From JBBPXY01 sp038200435 (GTDB taxonomy: Bacteria; Actinomycetota; Thermoleophilia; Solirubrobacterales; Solirubrobacteraceae): DNA of 14,338 bases. Made by a program: the position numbers and the translations under genes. Position 1 is the first letter of the stretch. Every line of letters starts with the position of its first letter. This document shows positions 5,504 to 13,672 of the stretch, in pieces. Under the pieces are notes generated by a model. The model did not search any database and was not told the origin of the DNA. It saw nothing but the letters and a program-made list of their open reading frames with translations. The DNA lies in assembly GCA_038200435.1 (NCBI GenBank), contig JBBPXY010000001.1:1-14338 (forward strand). Reading direction: 5' to 3'.

Positions 5504-7912
5504 ATGCGCCTTCCTCTGCTTTGGCTCCACGACTTCTGCCGGCCCGACCTCGACGCCCACGCGCTCGCGCATCGCCTGGCCATGACGGGCACCGAGGTCG
5601 ACCGCGTGCTCACTCACGGGGTCAGCGGCCTCGAGCACTTCGTCGTCGGGCAGGTGCTCGAGGCCGAGCCTCACCCTGACGCCGACCGGCTTACGGTGTG
5701 CCGCGTCGCGACCGGCAAAGGTGACATCGCGGAGATCGTCTGCGGCGCGCCCAACGTTGCCGCCGGACAAACCGTCGCCGTCGCGCAGCCCGGCGCGGTG
5801 ATGCCCGACGGCACGCGCCTCAAGGCCGCGAAGCTGCGAGGGGTGAAGTCCAACGGGATGATCCTGGCCGAGGACGAGCTGGCGATCGGCACAGGCCACG
5901 ATGGGATCATGGTGCTCTCCGAGGAGATCGTGCCGGGCACGCCGCTCGCGAGCGTGCTGCCCATCGCCACCGACGTGCTCGAGCTCGAGATAACGCCCAA
6001 CCGCCCGGACTGCCTCGGGGTCTACGGGGTCGCGCGGGAGGTGCACGCCGCCACGGGCGCGCCACTCGCTCCCGTGCCGTGGGCAGAGGATCCTGGCTCG
6101 CCGGGAGAGGTGGAGGGCGCCGAGGTCGTCGTCGAGGCGGCGGAGCTCTGCCCGCGGTTCACCGCGCGGGTGTTCGACGACGTGCGAGTCGGCCCGTCGC
6201 CGCCGTGGCTGAAGGCGCGTCTCATGGCGGCGGGGCAACGGCCGATCTCGAACGTCGTCGACATCACGAACTACGTGATGCTGCTGACGGGCCAGCCGCT
6301 GCACGCCTTCGACCTCGACCGCGTCGCGGGCGGCCGGCTCGAGGTGCGCCGCGCGGGGGAGGGGGAGAGCGTCGAGACCCTCGACGGAGTCGCTCGCACT
6401 CTCGACCCCGACGTGGTCCTCATCGCCGACGACGAAGGCCCGACCTCCATCGCCGGGGTGATGGGTGGGGCGCGCTCGGAGGTCTCGGGCGAGACGACGC
6501 GCGTCCTGATGGAGGCGGCGACGTGGAACGGGCCGAACATCCAGCGCACCTCGACCAGGCTCGGCCTCCGCAGCGAGGCGAGCGGCCGGTTCGAGAAGCA
6601 GCTTCAGCCCGAGCAGGCCCTGGAGGCTCAGGCCGTCGCTGCGCGTTTGATGATCGACCTCTGCGGAGCGACCCTTCGGCCGGGGACGATCGACGTGGGC
6701 GAATCGCCCCCGCCGCCCGCTCACATCCACGTGCGCGAGGCGCGGGTGACCGGGCTGCTCGGCGTGCCGGTGGCGCCGGATCGCGCCACGACAGTCCTCG
6801 AGGCTTTGGAGTTCGGGGTCGCGCCCGCGCACGGCGGCCTCGACGTCACCGTGCCGCACTTCCGCCGCGACGACGTCACCCGCGAGGCCGACGTGATCGA
6901 GGAGCTCGCCCGCCTCGTCGCGCTCGAGGAGCTGCCCGCGACGCTGCCGTCGCGGCGGGGGACCTCGGGCGGCCTGAGCCCGCGCCAGCGGCTGCGCCGC
7001 GCTGCTGCCGGCGCGCTCACCGGGCGCGGCGCGCACGAGATCACCGGATGGAGCTTCACGAGCGCAGCGCTCTTCGATCGCCTGCGGTTGCCGGATGGCG
7101 ACCCGCTGCGCTCCGCGGTGGCGATCGAGAACGCCATGTCGGAGGACCTCTCGCTCATGCGCACGACGCTGCTCGGCTCGCTGCTGGATGCGGCCCGGCA
7201 CAACATCGCGCGTGGAGCAGGCGAGCTGCGTCTGTTCGAGATGGGCACGACCTATCGCGCCCAGGAGGGTGAACAGCTGCCGGCCGAGGCTCATCACCTT
7301 GGCGTCGTGCTGACCGGCGCGGCGCGGCCTGCAACCTGGCGCGAATCCTCGCCGCCGCCAGCCGACTTCTTCGCCGCGAAGGGACTGCTTGCGGCGCTGC
7401 TCGACACCATGCGCTTGCCGTGGAGCGTCGAGATGAGCGGCGAACCCTTCCTGCACCCGGGCCGGGCCGCCTCGGTCACCGCCGTCGGTCGCCCCGTGGG
7501 CTGGATCGGCGAGCTGCATCCGCTAGTGCTCGAGGCCTGGGATCTTGACGCTGCAGCAGGCTTCGAGATCGACCTCGACGCGGTCGCCGACGCTTCCGCG
7601 CCGGCCGGCGCCTACCGCGACCTCACGAGCTTCCCCGCGGTGCGCCAGGACCTGGCCGTGGTGGTCGACGCCTCCGTCGCGGCGGGCCGGGTGCTCGAGG
7701 TGGTGCGCGGCGCGGCAGGGTCGTCACTGGCCCGGGTCGAGGTGTTCGACGTCTACCGCGGCGCCCAGGCCGGCGAGGGGAAGGTCTCCCTCGCGCTCTC
7801 CCTCGAGTTCCGTGCCGCCGACCGCACGCTCACCGACGAGGAGACGAGCAAGCAGCGGGAGAAGATCCTCGCCGCGCTCGGCCGCGACCTGGGGGCGGTG
7901 GCCCGTGCCTAG
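5504..7912 (+). CDS. pheT: Phenylalanyl-tRNA synthetase beta subunit
   Basis: Beta subunit of PheRS, which binds tRNA-Phe and removes mischarged Tyr. The 802 residues show the full bacterial domain set. An EMAP-II-like tRNA-binding domain lies at about 40-150 (EAEPHPDADRLTVCRV, GVKSNGMILAEDEL). The B3/B4 editing domain is at about 208-385 (ISNVVDITNYVMLLTGQPLHAFD; LGLRSEASGRFEKQL). B5 is at about 405-475 (FRRDDVTREADVIEELARL). A degenerate class II core follows, ending in a C-terminal ferredoxin-fold anticodon-binding domain at about 705-802 (FPAVRQDLAVVVD, then RTLTDEE). The ATG immediately follows the pheS TAG, so translation is probably coupled. The last eight bases overlap argC. The family's usual length is about 790-830, so the gene is intact. 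Confidence 0.96.
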   Translation: MRLPLLWLHDFCRPDLDAHALAHRLAMTGTEVDRVLTHGVSGLEHFVVGQVLEAEPHPDADRLTVCRVATGKGDIAEIVCGAPNVAAGQTVAVAQPGAVMPDGTRLKAAKLRGVKSNGMILAEDELAIGTGHDGIMVLSEEIVPGTPLASVLPIATDVLELEITPNRPDCLGVYGVAREVHAATGAPLAPVPWAEDPGSPGEVEGAEVVVEAAELCPRFTARVFDDVRVGPSPPWLKARLMAAGQRPISNVVDITNYVMLLTGQPLHAFDLDRVAGGRLEVRRAGEGESVETLDGVARTLDPDVVLIADDEGPTSIAGVMGGARSEVSGETTRVLMEAATWNGPNIQRTSTRLGLRSEASGRFEKQLQPEQALEAQAVAARLMIDLCGATLRPGTIDVGESPPPPAHIHVREARVTGLLGVPVAPDRATTVLEALEFGVAPAHGGLDVTVPHFRRDDVTREADVIEELARLVALEELPATLPSRRGTSGGLSPRQRLRRAAAGALTGRGAHEITGWSFTSAALFDRLRLPDGDPLRSAVAIENAMSEDLSLMRTTLLGSLLDAARHNIARGAGELRLFEMGTTYRAQEGEQLPAEAHHLGVVLTGAARPATWRESSPPPADFFAAKGLLAALLDTMRLPWSVEMSGEPFLHPGRAASVTAVGRPVGWIGELHPLVLEAWDLDAAAGFEIDLDAVADASAPAGAYRDLTSFPAVRQDLAVVVDASVAAGRVLEVVRGAAGSSLARVEVFDVYRGAQAGEGKVSLALSLEFRAADRTLTDEETSKQREKILAALGRDLGAVARA

Positions 7913-8885
7913 CGTCTCGGTCTTCGGCGCTGCGGGCTTTGCCGGCGCGATCGCCGCGCGGCTTCTGCACCGCCATCCGCAGTTCGAGCTCAGCAGCCTT
8001 ACTGCCCGGGGGGACGACGTTGGGCGCCGCCTGCAGGACGTCTACCCCCAGCATCGGGTGCCGCTCGTGCTCGAGGAGCTTGATCTCGACCGCCACGCCG
8101 CGGTCGACGCGGCCATCGTCGCCTACCCGCACGGCGCCTCGGCCCCGGTCGTCGCCGCTCTGCGACAGCGCGGCGCGCGGGTGGTCGACCTCTCGGCCGA
8201 CTTTCGCTTGAGCGATCGCGCGACCTACGAAGCCTGGTACGGCGAGCACGGCGCGCCCGACCTGTTCGGCACGGGCGTCTATGGGCTGCCCGAGCGGCAC
8301 CGCGAGCAGATCGCGGGCGCCGACCTCGTCGCCAACCCGGGGTGCTACCCGACGGCGTCGCTGATCGGCCTCGGGCCGCTGCGGGGACTGACCACGGACA
8401 TCGTGATCGACGCGAAGTCGGGCATCTCCGGCGCCGGGCGCAAAGCGGCGGCCAGCACCCACTTCGTCGCGGCGGACGAGAACGTGACTCCGTACAACGT
8501 CACGGGGCACCGGCACCGGCCGGAGATCGAGCAGGAGCTGGGTCAGCCCGTCACGTTCGTGCCGCACCTGCTTCCTCTCGATCAGGGCGAGCTGATCTCC
8601 GCCTACGTGACCCTCGCCGAGCCGCTCGAGCAAGACGAGCTCGTCGCCCTGTACGAAGCGGCCTACGCCAGGGAGCGGTTCGTCGAGCTCGCCGACCGGC
8701 CACCCGGCGTGCGCGAGGTCCGCGAGACCAACCTCTGCCGCGTGCACGTGCAGGCCGACCCCGCGCGGAGCAAGGTGTTCGTCTTCGCCTCGATCGACAA
8801 CCTCTGGAAGGGCGCGGCCTCCCAGGCGGTGCAGAACCTCAACCTCATGTTCGGCTTCGACGAGGGGATGGCGCTCGAATCATGA
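7905..8885 (+). CDS. argC: N-acetyl-gamma-glutamyl-phosphate reductase
   Basis: Third step of arginine synthesis: NADPH-dependent reduction of N-acetylglutamyl phosphate to the semialdehyde. The 326-residue product starts with a Rossmann dinucleotide loop (VFGAAGFAGA, 6-15). The catalytic cysteine is C147 in NPGCYPTASLIG. Other family motifs are SADFRL (97-102), KSGISGAGRK (171-180), GHRHRPEIEQ (201-210) and FVPHLLPLDQG (218-228). The start is GTG at 7905, inside the last codons of pheT, chosen because the Rossmann strand follows at once. A purine-rich GGGGGCGG stretch precedes it. The 8-nt overlap with pheT ties the arginine genes to the tRNA synthetase transcript. The stop overlaps argJ by four bases. 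Confidence 0.95.
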   Translation: MPSVSVFGAAGFAGAIAARLLHRHPQFELSSLTARGDDVGRRLQDVYPQHRVPLVLEELDLDRHAAVDAAIVAYPHGASAPVVAALRQRGARVVDLSADFRLSDRATYEAWYGEHGAPDLFGTGVYGLPERHREQIAGADLVANPGCYPTASLIGLGPLRGLTTDIVIDAKSGISGAGRKAAASTHFVAADENVTPYNVTGHRHRPEIEQELGQPVTFVPHLLPLDQGELISAYVTLAEPLEQDELVALYEAAYARERFVELADRPPGVREVRETNLCRVHVQADPARSKVFVFASIDNLWKGAASQAVQNLNLMFGFDEGMALES

Positions 8886-10123
8886 CTCCCGGTTTCTTCT
8901 CCTCGCGTTGGGTCGACCGGCCCGCGCACGTCACCGACCTCGAGGGCGGCCTGGCGGCCGGGTTCCGCGCCGCTGGGGTGGCCTGCGGTATCAAGGCCGA
9001 CGGCGTGCTCGACCTCGGCCTGCTCGTCTGCGACGAGCCCGAGCCGAGCAGCGCGGCACGGTTCACGCGCTCTGGCGTGCTGGCTCCACCCGTGCTCGTG
9101 TGCCAGGAGCGGTGCGAGCTCGACCACCTCCGCGCCGTGGTCGCCAACTCGGGCAACGCCAACGCCGCGACCGGCGGCCGCGGGCTCGACGCCGCCGCCC
9201 AGACTCAAGGCGCCGGCGCAATGGTGGCCGGAGCCCCCACCGAGCGCGTGGCCGTGGCCTCCACCGGAGTCATAGGCGTGCAGCTCGACGCACGGAAGAT
9301 CATCGGTGGCCTCAGGCGCGCCCGCGGCGAGCTCGCGCCGGACGGTGATGCGGCGTTCGCCGAGTCCATCCGCACCACCGACGCCTTCGAGAAGCGCGCC
9401 TCGCTCGAAGTGGAGCTGCCGAGCGGCAAGATCCGCTTGAGCGCCCAGGCCAAGGGCGCCGGGATGATCTCGCCGCACTTCGCGACGCTGCTGTGCTTCG
9501 TGCAGACCGACGCGGAGCTCGAGCCGGAGACCGCGGACCTGTTGCTGGGTGTCTGCGTCAAGCGCTCTTTCGATCGCATCAGCGTCGACGGGCAGCTCTC
9601 CACCAACGACACCGTGATCCTCATGGCCAGCGGCACGAGCGGTGTGAAAGTCATACCTGAGTCCGATGACGAGCTCGCCCTCGGCGAGGCGCTCGACGCT
9701 CTCTTCCGCCAGCTAGCCCTCACGATGGTTCGCGACGGCGAGGGCGCGCGGCGGGTCGGGCGGGTGCTGGTACGCGGCGGAACGCTCACGGCAGTGGAGG
9801 ACACCGCCCGCGCGGTGGCGAACTCGCCCCTGGTGAAGACCGCGCTGAACGGAGCCGACCCCAACTGGGGGCGCATCGCCCAGGCCATCGGGGCGGCGCT
9901 GCCCGGCACCGCGCCGCTGCCGTTCGATATCGAGATCGCGGGCGTGCCCGTGTGCTCGGGCGGCGTGGGCGTTCCGCACGACGCGGACGCCCTCGTCACC
10001 GCGGTCAGCGCGGACGAGGTGGAGTACGTCATCGGCCTGCCCGGCGAAGGCGCCGAGACCGAGGTCTTCTTCTCCGACCTCTCTCACGGGTACGTGTCCA
10101 TCAACGCCGACTACACGAGCTGA
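8882..10123 (+). CDS. argJ: Ornithine acetyltransferase (ArgJ)
   Basis: Transfers the acetyl group from N-acetylornithine to glutamate, so arginine synthesis runs as an acetyl-recycling cycle. In bifunctional members it also uses acetyl-CoA; sequence alone does not tell which type this is. The 413-residue precursor is self-cleaving. The expected cleavage is between A201 and T202 in KGAGMISPHFATLL, making T202 the nucleophile of the beta chain. The STGVIG oxyanion region is at 127-132 and KTALNGADPNWGRI at 319-332. The C-terminal HGYVSINADYTS matches the family end. The start ATG at 8882 overlaps the argC stop (ATGA). Longer reading in this frame to 8342 is argC in another frame. Position 3 of the chain has a slightly unusual MTPGFF start, but the body is standard. 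Confidence 0.95.
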   Translation: MTPGFFSSRWVDRPAHVTDLEGGLAAGFRAAGVACGIKADGVLDLGLLVCDEPEPSSAARFTRSGVLAPPVLVCQERCELDHLRAVVANSGNANAATGGRGLDAAAQTQGAGAMVAGAPTERVAVASTGVIGVQLDARKIIGGLRRARGELAPDGDAAFAESIRTTDAFEKRASLEVELPSGKIRLSAQAKGAGMISPHFATLLCFVQTDAELEPETADLLLGVCVKRSFDRISVDGQLSTNDTVILMASGTSGVKVIPESDDELALGEALDALFRQLALTMVRDGEGARRVGRVLVRGGTLTAVEDTARAVANSPLVKTALNGADPNWGRIAQAIGAALPGTAPLPFDIEIAGVPVCSGGVGVPHDADALVTAVSADEVEYVIGLPGEGAETEVFFSDLSHGYVSINADYTS

Positions 10124-10129
10124 GGCGCT

Positions 10130-10978
10130 ATGCGCGACGTAGGAACTCTCCTCGAGGCGCTCCCCTACATGCGGGAGTTCGCCGGCAAGACGATCGTCAT
10201 CAAGTACGGCGGCGCGGCGATGAGCGACCCCGAGCTGCGCGAGGACTTCGCCCGTGATGTCGTGCTGCTCAAGTACGTGGGGCTCAGGCCGGTCGTCGTG
10301 CATGGTGGCGGCCCCGAGATAACCAAGTACATGGAGCGCCTGGACCTGCCCGTGGAGTTCGTGGGGGGCCTGCGCGTCTCCGACGCCGACACGGTCGAGA
10401 TCGCGAAGATGGTGCTGGTCGGCAAGGTCAACAAGGACATCGTCCTGCGCCTCGGGCGCCACGGGCAGTCCGCCGTCGGTCTATGCGGCGACGACGGCAT
10501 GCTCTTTCGCGCCGCCCGCCAGACCGCACCGGGGGGCGAGGACATCGGCCTGGTGGGTCGAATCGAGCGCGTCAACGTCGACGTGCTGCTGCACGTCGCC
10601 GAGGACTACATACCGGTGATCGCCTCCGTCGCTGCCGATCGCGAGGGCCGCTCTCACAACATCAACGCCGACGAGGCTGCGGGGGCGGTCGCACGGGCGC
10701 TCGGCGCGTACAAGGTGATGTTCCTCACCGACGTGCCGGGTTGGCTGCGCGATCCCTCCGACCCGGAGAGTGTGATATCCGAGGTCTCGGCCGATCAGGT
10801 GGAAGCCGCGCTCGACGGCGTGCAAGGCGGGATGCGGCCCAAGCTGCAGGCCTGTCTCGAAGCGATTCACGGCGGGGTGAGCCACGCGCACATCGTCGAC
10901 GGCCGCCAGCCGCACTCGCTGCTGCTGGAGCTCTTCACCAACGCGGGCATCGGCACCAAGGTCAAGCCCGCCGAGTGA
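10130..10978 (+). CDS. argB: Acetylglutamate kinase, arginine-sensitive type
   Basis: Phosphorylates N-acetylglutamate with ATP, the controlling step of the cyclic pathway. The 282-residue protein has the amino-acid-kinase fold. KYGGAAM at 25-31 carries the catalytic K25, HGGGPEI at 58-64 is the Gly-rich loop, LRVSDADTVEIAKM is at 81-94, HNINADEAAGAVA at 176-188 binds substrate, and K238 lies in GGMRPKLQACLEAI. The N-terminal helix (TLLEALPYMREFAGK, 6-20) and the C-terminal GIGTKV are features of the hexameric, arginine-inhibited class. Feedback inhibition by arginine is therefore likely. The ATG lies six bases after argJ with only a weak AGG ribosome site, so translational coupling is probable. 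The TGA shares a base with the argD ATG. Confidence 0.95.
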   Translation: MRDVGTLLEALPYMREFAGKTIVIKYGGAAMSDPELREDFARDVVLLKYVGLRPVVVHGGGPEITKYMERLDLPVEFVGGLRVSDADTVEIAKMVLVGKVNKDIVLRLGRHGQSAVGLCGDDGMLFRAARQTAPGGEDIGLVGRIERVNVDVLLHVAEDYIPVIASVAADREGRSHNINADEAAGAVARALGAYKVMFLTDVPGWLRDPSDPESVISEVSADQVEAALDGVQGGMRPKLQACLEAIHGGVSHAHIVDGRQPHSLLLELFTNAGIGTKVKPAE

Positions 10979-12132
10979 TGGCCCTCGACGAGCTCCAAAG
11001 CCTCGAGCGCGACCACGTCGTGCCGACCTACCTGCGCGCTCCCGTCGAGTTCGTGCGCGGCGAGGGATGCCGCCTGTGGGACGCCGAGGGCCACGAGTAC
11101 CTGGACTTCCTCGCCGGCGTCTCCGTGGTCAACACCGGCCACTGCCATCCGCAGGTGGTGGATGCGGTGCGCGAGCAGGCGGCGCGGCTGATGCACGTGA
11201 GCAACCTCTTCTACACCGAGCCGGGGATGCGGCTGGCGGCTCGCCTCTCGGAGCGCTCGCTCGGCGGCAAAGTCTTCTTCACCAACTCGGGCGCCGAGGC
11301 GGTGGAGGCCGCGATCAAGCTGGCTCGACGCCACCGGGCGGGCGGAGAGCTAGTCGTCGTGCACGACGCCTTTCATGGACGCACCTACGGCGCGTTGTCG
11401 GCAACTCCCCAAGAGGCGAAGCAGGCTCCTTTCGGTCCGTTGGTGCCGGGCTTCGTCGTGATTCCACCCGACGCTGCCGCCATGCGGGCCGCCGTCACCG
11501 AGCGCACAGCCGCCGTGCTGCTCGAACCCGTCCAAGGGGAAAGCGGCATCCACGTATTGCCCGATCAACTGCTCCAGACTGCACGGGAGGCCTGCGATGC
11601 CGTCGGCGCCGCGCTCATCTTCGACGAGATCCAGTGCGGGATGGGCCGCACGGGGACTCTGTGGGCCTACGAGCAGACCGGTGTCGTCCCTGATGCGATG
11701 ACCCTCGCCAAGGGGCTCGGCGGCGGCGTGCCCATCGGCGCGCTCGTGACCTCGCCCGCCTTGGCCGACGTGCTGCGGCCCGGCGACCACGGCTCGACGT
11801 TCGCCGGGGGCCCGATGATCGCTGCGGCGGCCCTGGCCGCGTTCGGCGTGATCGACGACCCAGGGCTGCTGGCGCGCGTCGTCGACCTCGGCGAGCGTCT
11901 CGCGGAGGGGCTACGCGACCTGCCGGGGGTCTCCGAGGTGCGCGGGCGCGGACTGATGCTTGCCATCGAGCTGCCCGCCGGCGGGGCGCCCGAGCTGGTG
12001 CGCCGCGCGTTGCTCGAGCAGCGTCTGGTGCTCAACGCGACGGGTCCGACCACGGTGCGGTTCGAGCCGCCGCTCGTCGTGGACAACGCTCAGATCGACG
12101 ACGCGCTCGGCCGCCTGGCCGACCTGCTCTAG
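10978..12132 (+). CDS. argD: Acetylornithine aminotransferase
   Basis: PLP-dependent class III aminotransferase that converts N-acetylglutamate semialdehyde to N-acetylornithine. At 384 residues it is the usual size. Visible signatures are DFLAGVSVVNTGHCHP (43-58), NSGAEAVEAAIKLAR (103-117), FHGRTYGAL (132-140), EPVQGESGIHV (183-193) and IFDEIQCGMGRTG with D216. The PLP lysine is K245 in TLAKGLGGGVPIGA. The chain ends FEPPLVVDNAQIDDALGRL. The start is the ATG of the TGATG junction with argB. Reading upstream in this frame covers argB and is a shadow. In some bacteria ArgD also serves lysine synthesis as DapC; that cannot be decided here. Confidence 0.95.
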   Translation: MALDELQSLERDHVVPTYLRAPVEFVRGEGCRLWDAEGHEYLDFLAGVSVVNTGHCHPQVVDAVREQAARLMHVSNLFYTEPGMRLAARLSERSLGGKVFFTNSGAEAVEAAIKLARRHRAGGELVVVHDAFHGRTYGALSATPQEAKQAPFGPLVPGFVVIPPDAAAMRAAVTERTAAVLLEPVQGESGIHVLPDQLLQTAREACDAVGAALIFDEIQCGMGRTGTLWAYEQTGVVPDAMTLAKGLGGGVPIGALVTSPALADVLRPGDHGSTFAGGPMIAAAALAAFGVIDDPGLLARVVDLGERLAEGLRDLPGVSEVRGRGLMLAIELPAGGAPELVRRALLEQRLVLNATGPTTVRFEPPLVVDNAQIDDALGRLADLL

Positions 12133-12146
12133 TCTCCCGCGCCGTG
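12130..12146 (+). promoter_or_regulatory. Possible -10 box and leaderless start for argG
   Basis: TAGTCT at 12130-12135 fits TAnnnT, and its first three bases are the argD stop codon. The argG GTG lies eight bases further on, where transcription would start. No Shine-Dalgarno precedes the GTG (CTCCCGCGCC), and no -35 is visible. Leaderless genes are common in actinobacteria. The alternative is simple readthrough from argD with weak initiation. Confidence 0.25.
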
Positions 12147-13445
12147 TCCGAGCCCCAGCGCACCGAGGTCCACCGCATTGCTGCCGCGCCCGGCCACACG
12201 CGGACGGCCTCCTACGAAGCTGATCCTGACGCGGTCAACCGTGTTCTGCTCCTGTACTCGGGCGGTCTCGACACGAGCGTGATGCTCAAGTGGATACAGG
12301 ACGAGTACGGAGCGAAGGTCGTCGCGCTCACCGTGAACCTCGGTCAGCCGGGCGAGGACTACGGCGCGATCGAGGACAAGGCCCGCCAGCTCGGCGCGGT
12401 CGATTACGCCGTCGTCGACGCGCGCGAGGAGTTCGCCCACGACTTCGTCGCCCCCGCCATCAAGGCCAACGCGCTCTACGGCGGCGGCTATCCGCTCTTC
12501 ACCGCGCTCGGCCGGCCGCTGATCGCCAAGCTCGCTGTCGAGCACGCGCGGCGCACCGGCTGCGACACGATCGCTCATGGCTGCACCGGCAAGGGCAACG
12601 ACCAGGTTCGGATCGAGACGACGATCGCCACCCTGGCGCCCGAGCTCAGGGTTCTCGCTCCCGTTCGCACCTGGCAGATGGGCCGCGACGAGGAGATCGC
12701 CTACGCCCGCGAGCACGGCATTCCGGTCAAGGGCGGCACCGAGTCGGCGCCGTACTCGATCGACGACAACCTCTGGGGCCGCTCCTCCGAGGGCAAGTGG
12801 ATCGAAGATCTCTCCCACGCGCCGGAGGACGACGTATTCCAGCTCGTGACCAGGCCCGAAGACGCGCCCGACGAGCCCGAGACGGTCGAGCTCGGCTTCG
12901 AGCAGGGCGTGCCGGTCACTCTGAACGGTGAGAAGCTCGGTTTGGTCGAGCTGCTCGAGCGCGCGGGTGAGATCGGGGCTCGCCACGGCGCCGGCATCGT
13001 GGATCACATCGAGGACCGCATCGTCGGGCTGAAGGTGCGCGACATCTACGAGGTTCCGGCCGCGGCGCTCGTGCTGACGGCGCATCGGGAGCTCGAGAAG
13101 CTGGTGGGCACGATCCATCAGAACCAGTTCAAGCCCGAGCTCGATCGCAAGTGGGGCTATCTGGTCTACGCCGGTCTGTGGTGGGAGCCGCTGCGAGTCG
13201 ACCTCGACGCCTACATGGCTTCGGTCAACCGTCACGTGAGCGGCACGATCGGCCTCAAGCTCTTCAAGGGAAGCGTTCGCGTGGTGACTCGCCACTCGCC
13301 ACATGCCATCTATGACGAGGCGCTCGCGTCCTTCGCCGACTCGGGCGGGCTGTTCACCCAGCACGCCTCGCCGGGGTTCATCGAGCTCTGGTCGCTGCAG
13401 TCACGCCTCGCGTGGCGGCTGCACGAGAGCGACGAGAAGGGCTAG
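12144..13445 (+). CDS. argG: Argininosuccinate synthase
   Basis: Joins citrulline and aspartate with ATP to give argininosuccinate. The 433-residue protein has the PP-loop YSGGLDTS at 38-45, GGGYPLFTALGRP at 113-125, and HGCTGKGNDQVRIE at 145-158. KGGTESAPYSIDDNLWGRS is at 196-214, and VYAGLWWEPLR at 341-351. The body is the common short type of about 400 residues. Before the PP-loop there are 37 residues (SEPQRTEVHRIAAAPGH and onward) instead of the usual 5-10. GTG at 12144 is the only ATG/GTG/TTG codon in this stretch, so the extension is probably real, unless CTG or another rare codon is used. The gene follows argD directly. argF and argR, often placed between them, are absent, and argH is not in view. 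Confidence 0.96.
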   Translation: MSEPQRTEVHRIAAAPGHTRTASYEADPDAVNRVLLLYSGGLDTSVMLKWIQDEYGAKVVALTVNLGQPGEDYGAIEDKARQLGAVDYAVVDAREEFAHDFVAPAIKANALYGGGYPLFTALGRPLIAKLAVEHARRTGCDTIAHGCTGKGNDQVRIETTIATLAPELRVLAPVRTWQMGRDEEIAYAREHGIPVKGGTESAPYSIDDNLWGRSSEGKWIEDLSHAPEDDVFQLVTRPEDAPDEPETVELGFEQGVPVTLNGEKLGLVELLERAGEIGARHGAGIVDHIEDRIVGLKVRDIYEVPAAALVLTAHRELEKLVGTIHQNQFKPELDRKWGYLVYAGLWWEPLRVDLDAYMASVNRHVSGTIGLKLFKGSVRVVTRHSPHAIYDEALASFADSGGLFTQHASPGFIELWSLQSRLAWRLHESDEKG

Positions 13446-13455
13446 GATCGCGGCT

Positions 13456-13617
13456 ATGGGCTACCGAGTACTTGGCTTCGTCGTGTGGAAAGGCGCGCGC
13501 CTCTACCTGCGCCGCCGCTACGGCGACAAACCGCAGAAGGTCGGCGCGGGCGTTGTCGTGGCGTTCGCGATCGGCGGGCTGATCGTGGCCCAGCGCCGCG
13601 CCGGCTCCTCCTCGTAG
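13456..13617 (+). CDS. Small single-pass membrane protein, unassigned
   Basis: A 53-residue protein I cannot assign. It has a short N-terminal stretch with hydrophobic and aromatic residues (MGYRVLGFVVWKGARLYL). A basic loop (RRRYGDKPQK) follows. One likely transmembrane segment (about 29-46, VGAGVVVAFAIGGLIVA) precedes a basic, Ser-ended tail. Codon third positions are C/G-rich, as in the neighbours, which supports real coding. It begins 11 bases after argG; AGGA at 13444-13447 lies eight bases before the ATG and is a usable ribosome site. An alternative reading is that TAGGAT there is a -10 box for a leaderless message. A longer upstream frame to 13303 is an argG shadow. It may simply ride on the argG transcript. 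Function unknown. Confidence 0.65.
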   Translation: MGYRVLGFVVWKGARLYLRRRYGDKPQKVGAGVVVAFAIGGLIVAQRRAGSSS

Positions 13618-13672
13618 CCCCTCCCTCGACCGGCGAACGGCATCCAGGAGGGGAAGCGCGTCCTTTTCTGTC
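13618..13672 (+). terminator. Hairpin after the small membrane gene, possible terminator
   Basis: CCCCTCC (13618-13624) starts on the base after the stop codon and pairs perfectly with GGAGGGG (13647-13653). Within the 22-base loop, CCG and CGG can form a small inner stem. The T-rich TCCTTTTCTGT comes only about seven bases after the stem. This is therefore at best a weak intrinsic terminator for the arg operon and the small gene. Confidence 0.4.

Noticed and set aside
5408..7519. 703-codon open frame on the minus strand opposite pheT
   Set aside because: It mirrors pheT. Long antisense frames are common in GC-rich genes, and the translation has no recognisable domain and an abnormal His/Arg/Gly composition.
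10483..10977. 165 extra codons upstream of argD in the same frame
   Set aside because: This stretch is argB read in another frame. The ATG at 10978 fits the aminotransferase N-terminus and the TGATG junction.
12129..13364. 411-codon minus-strand frame opposite argG
   Set aside because: Shadow of argG, which shows every expected catalytic motif on the + strand.
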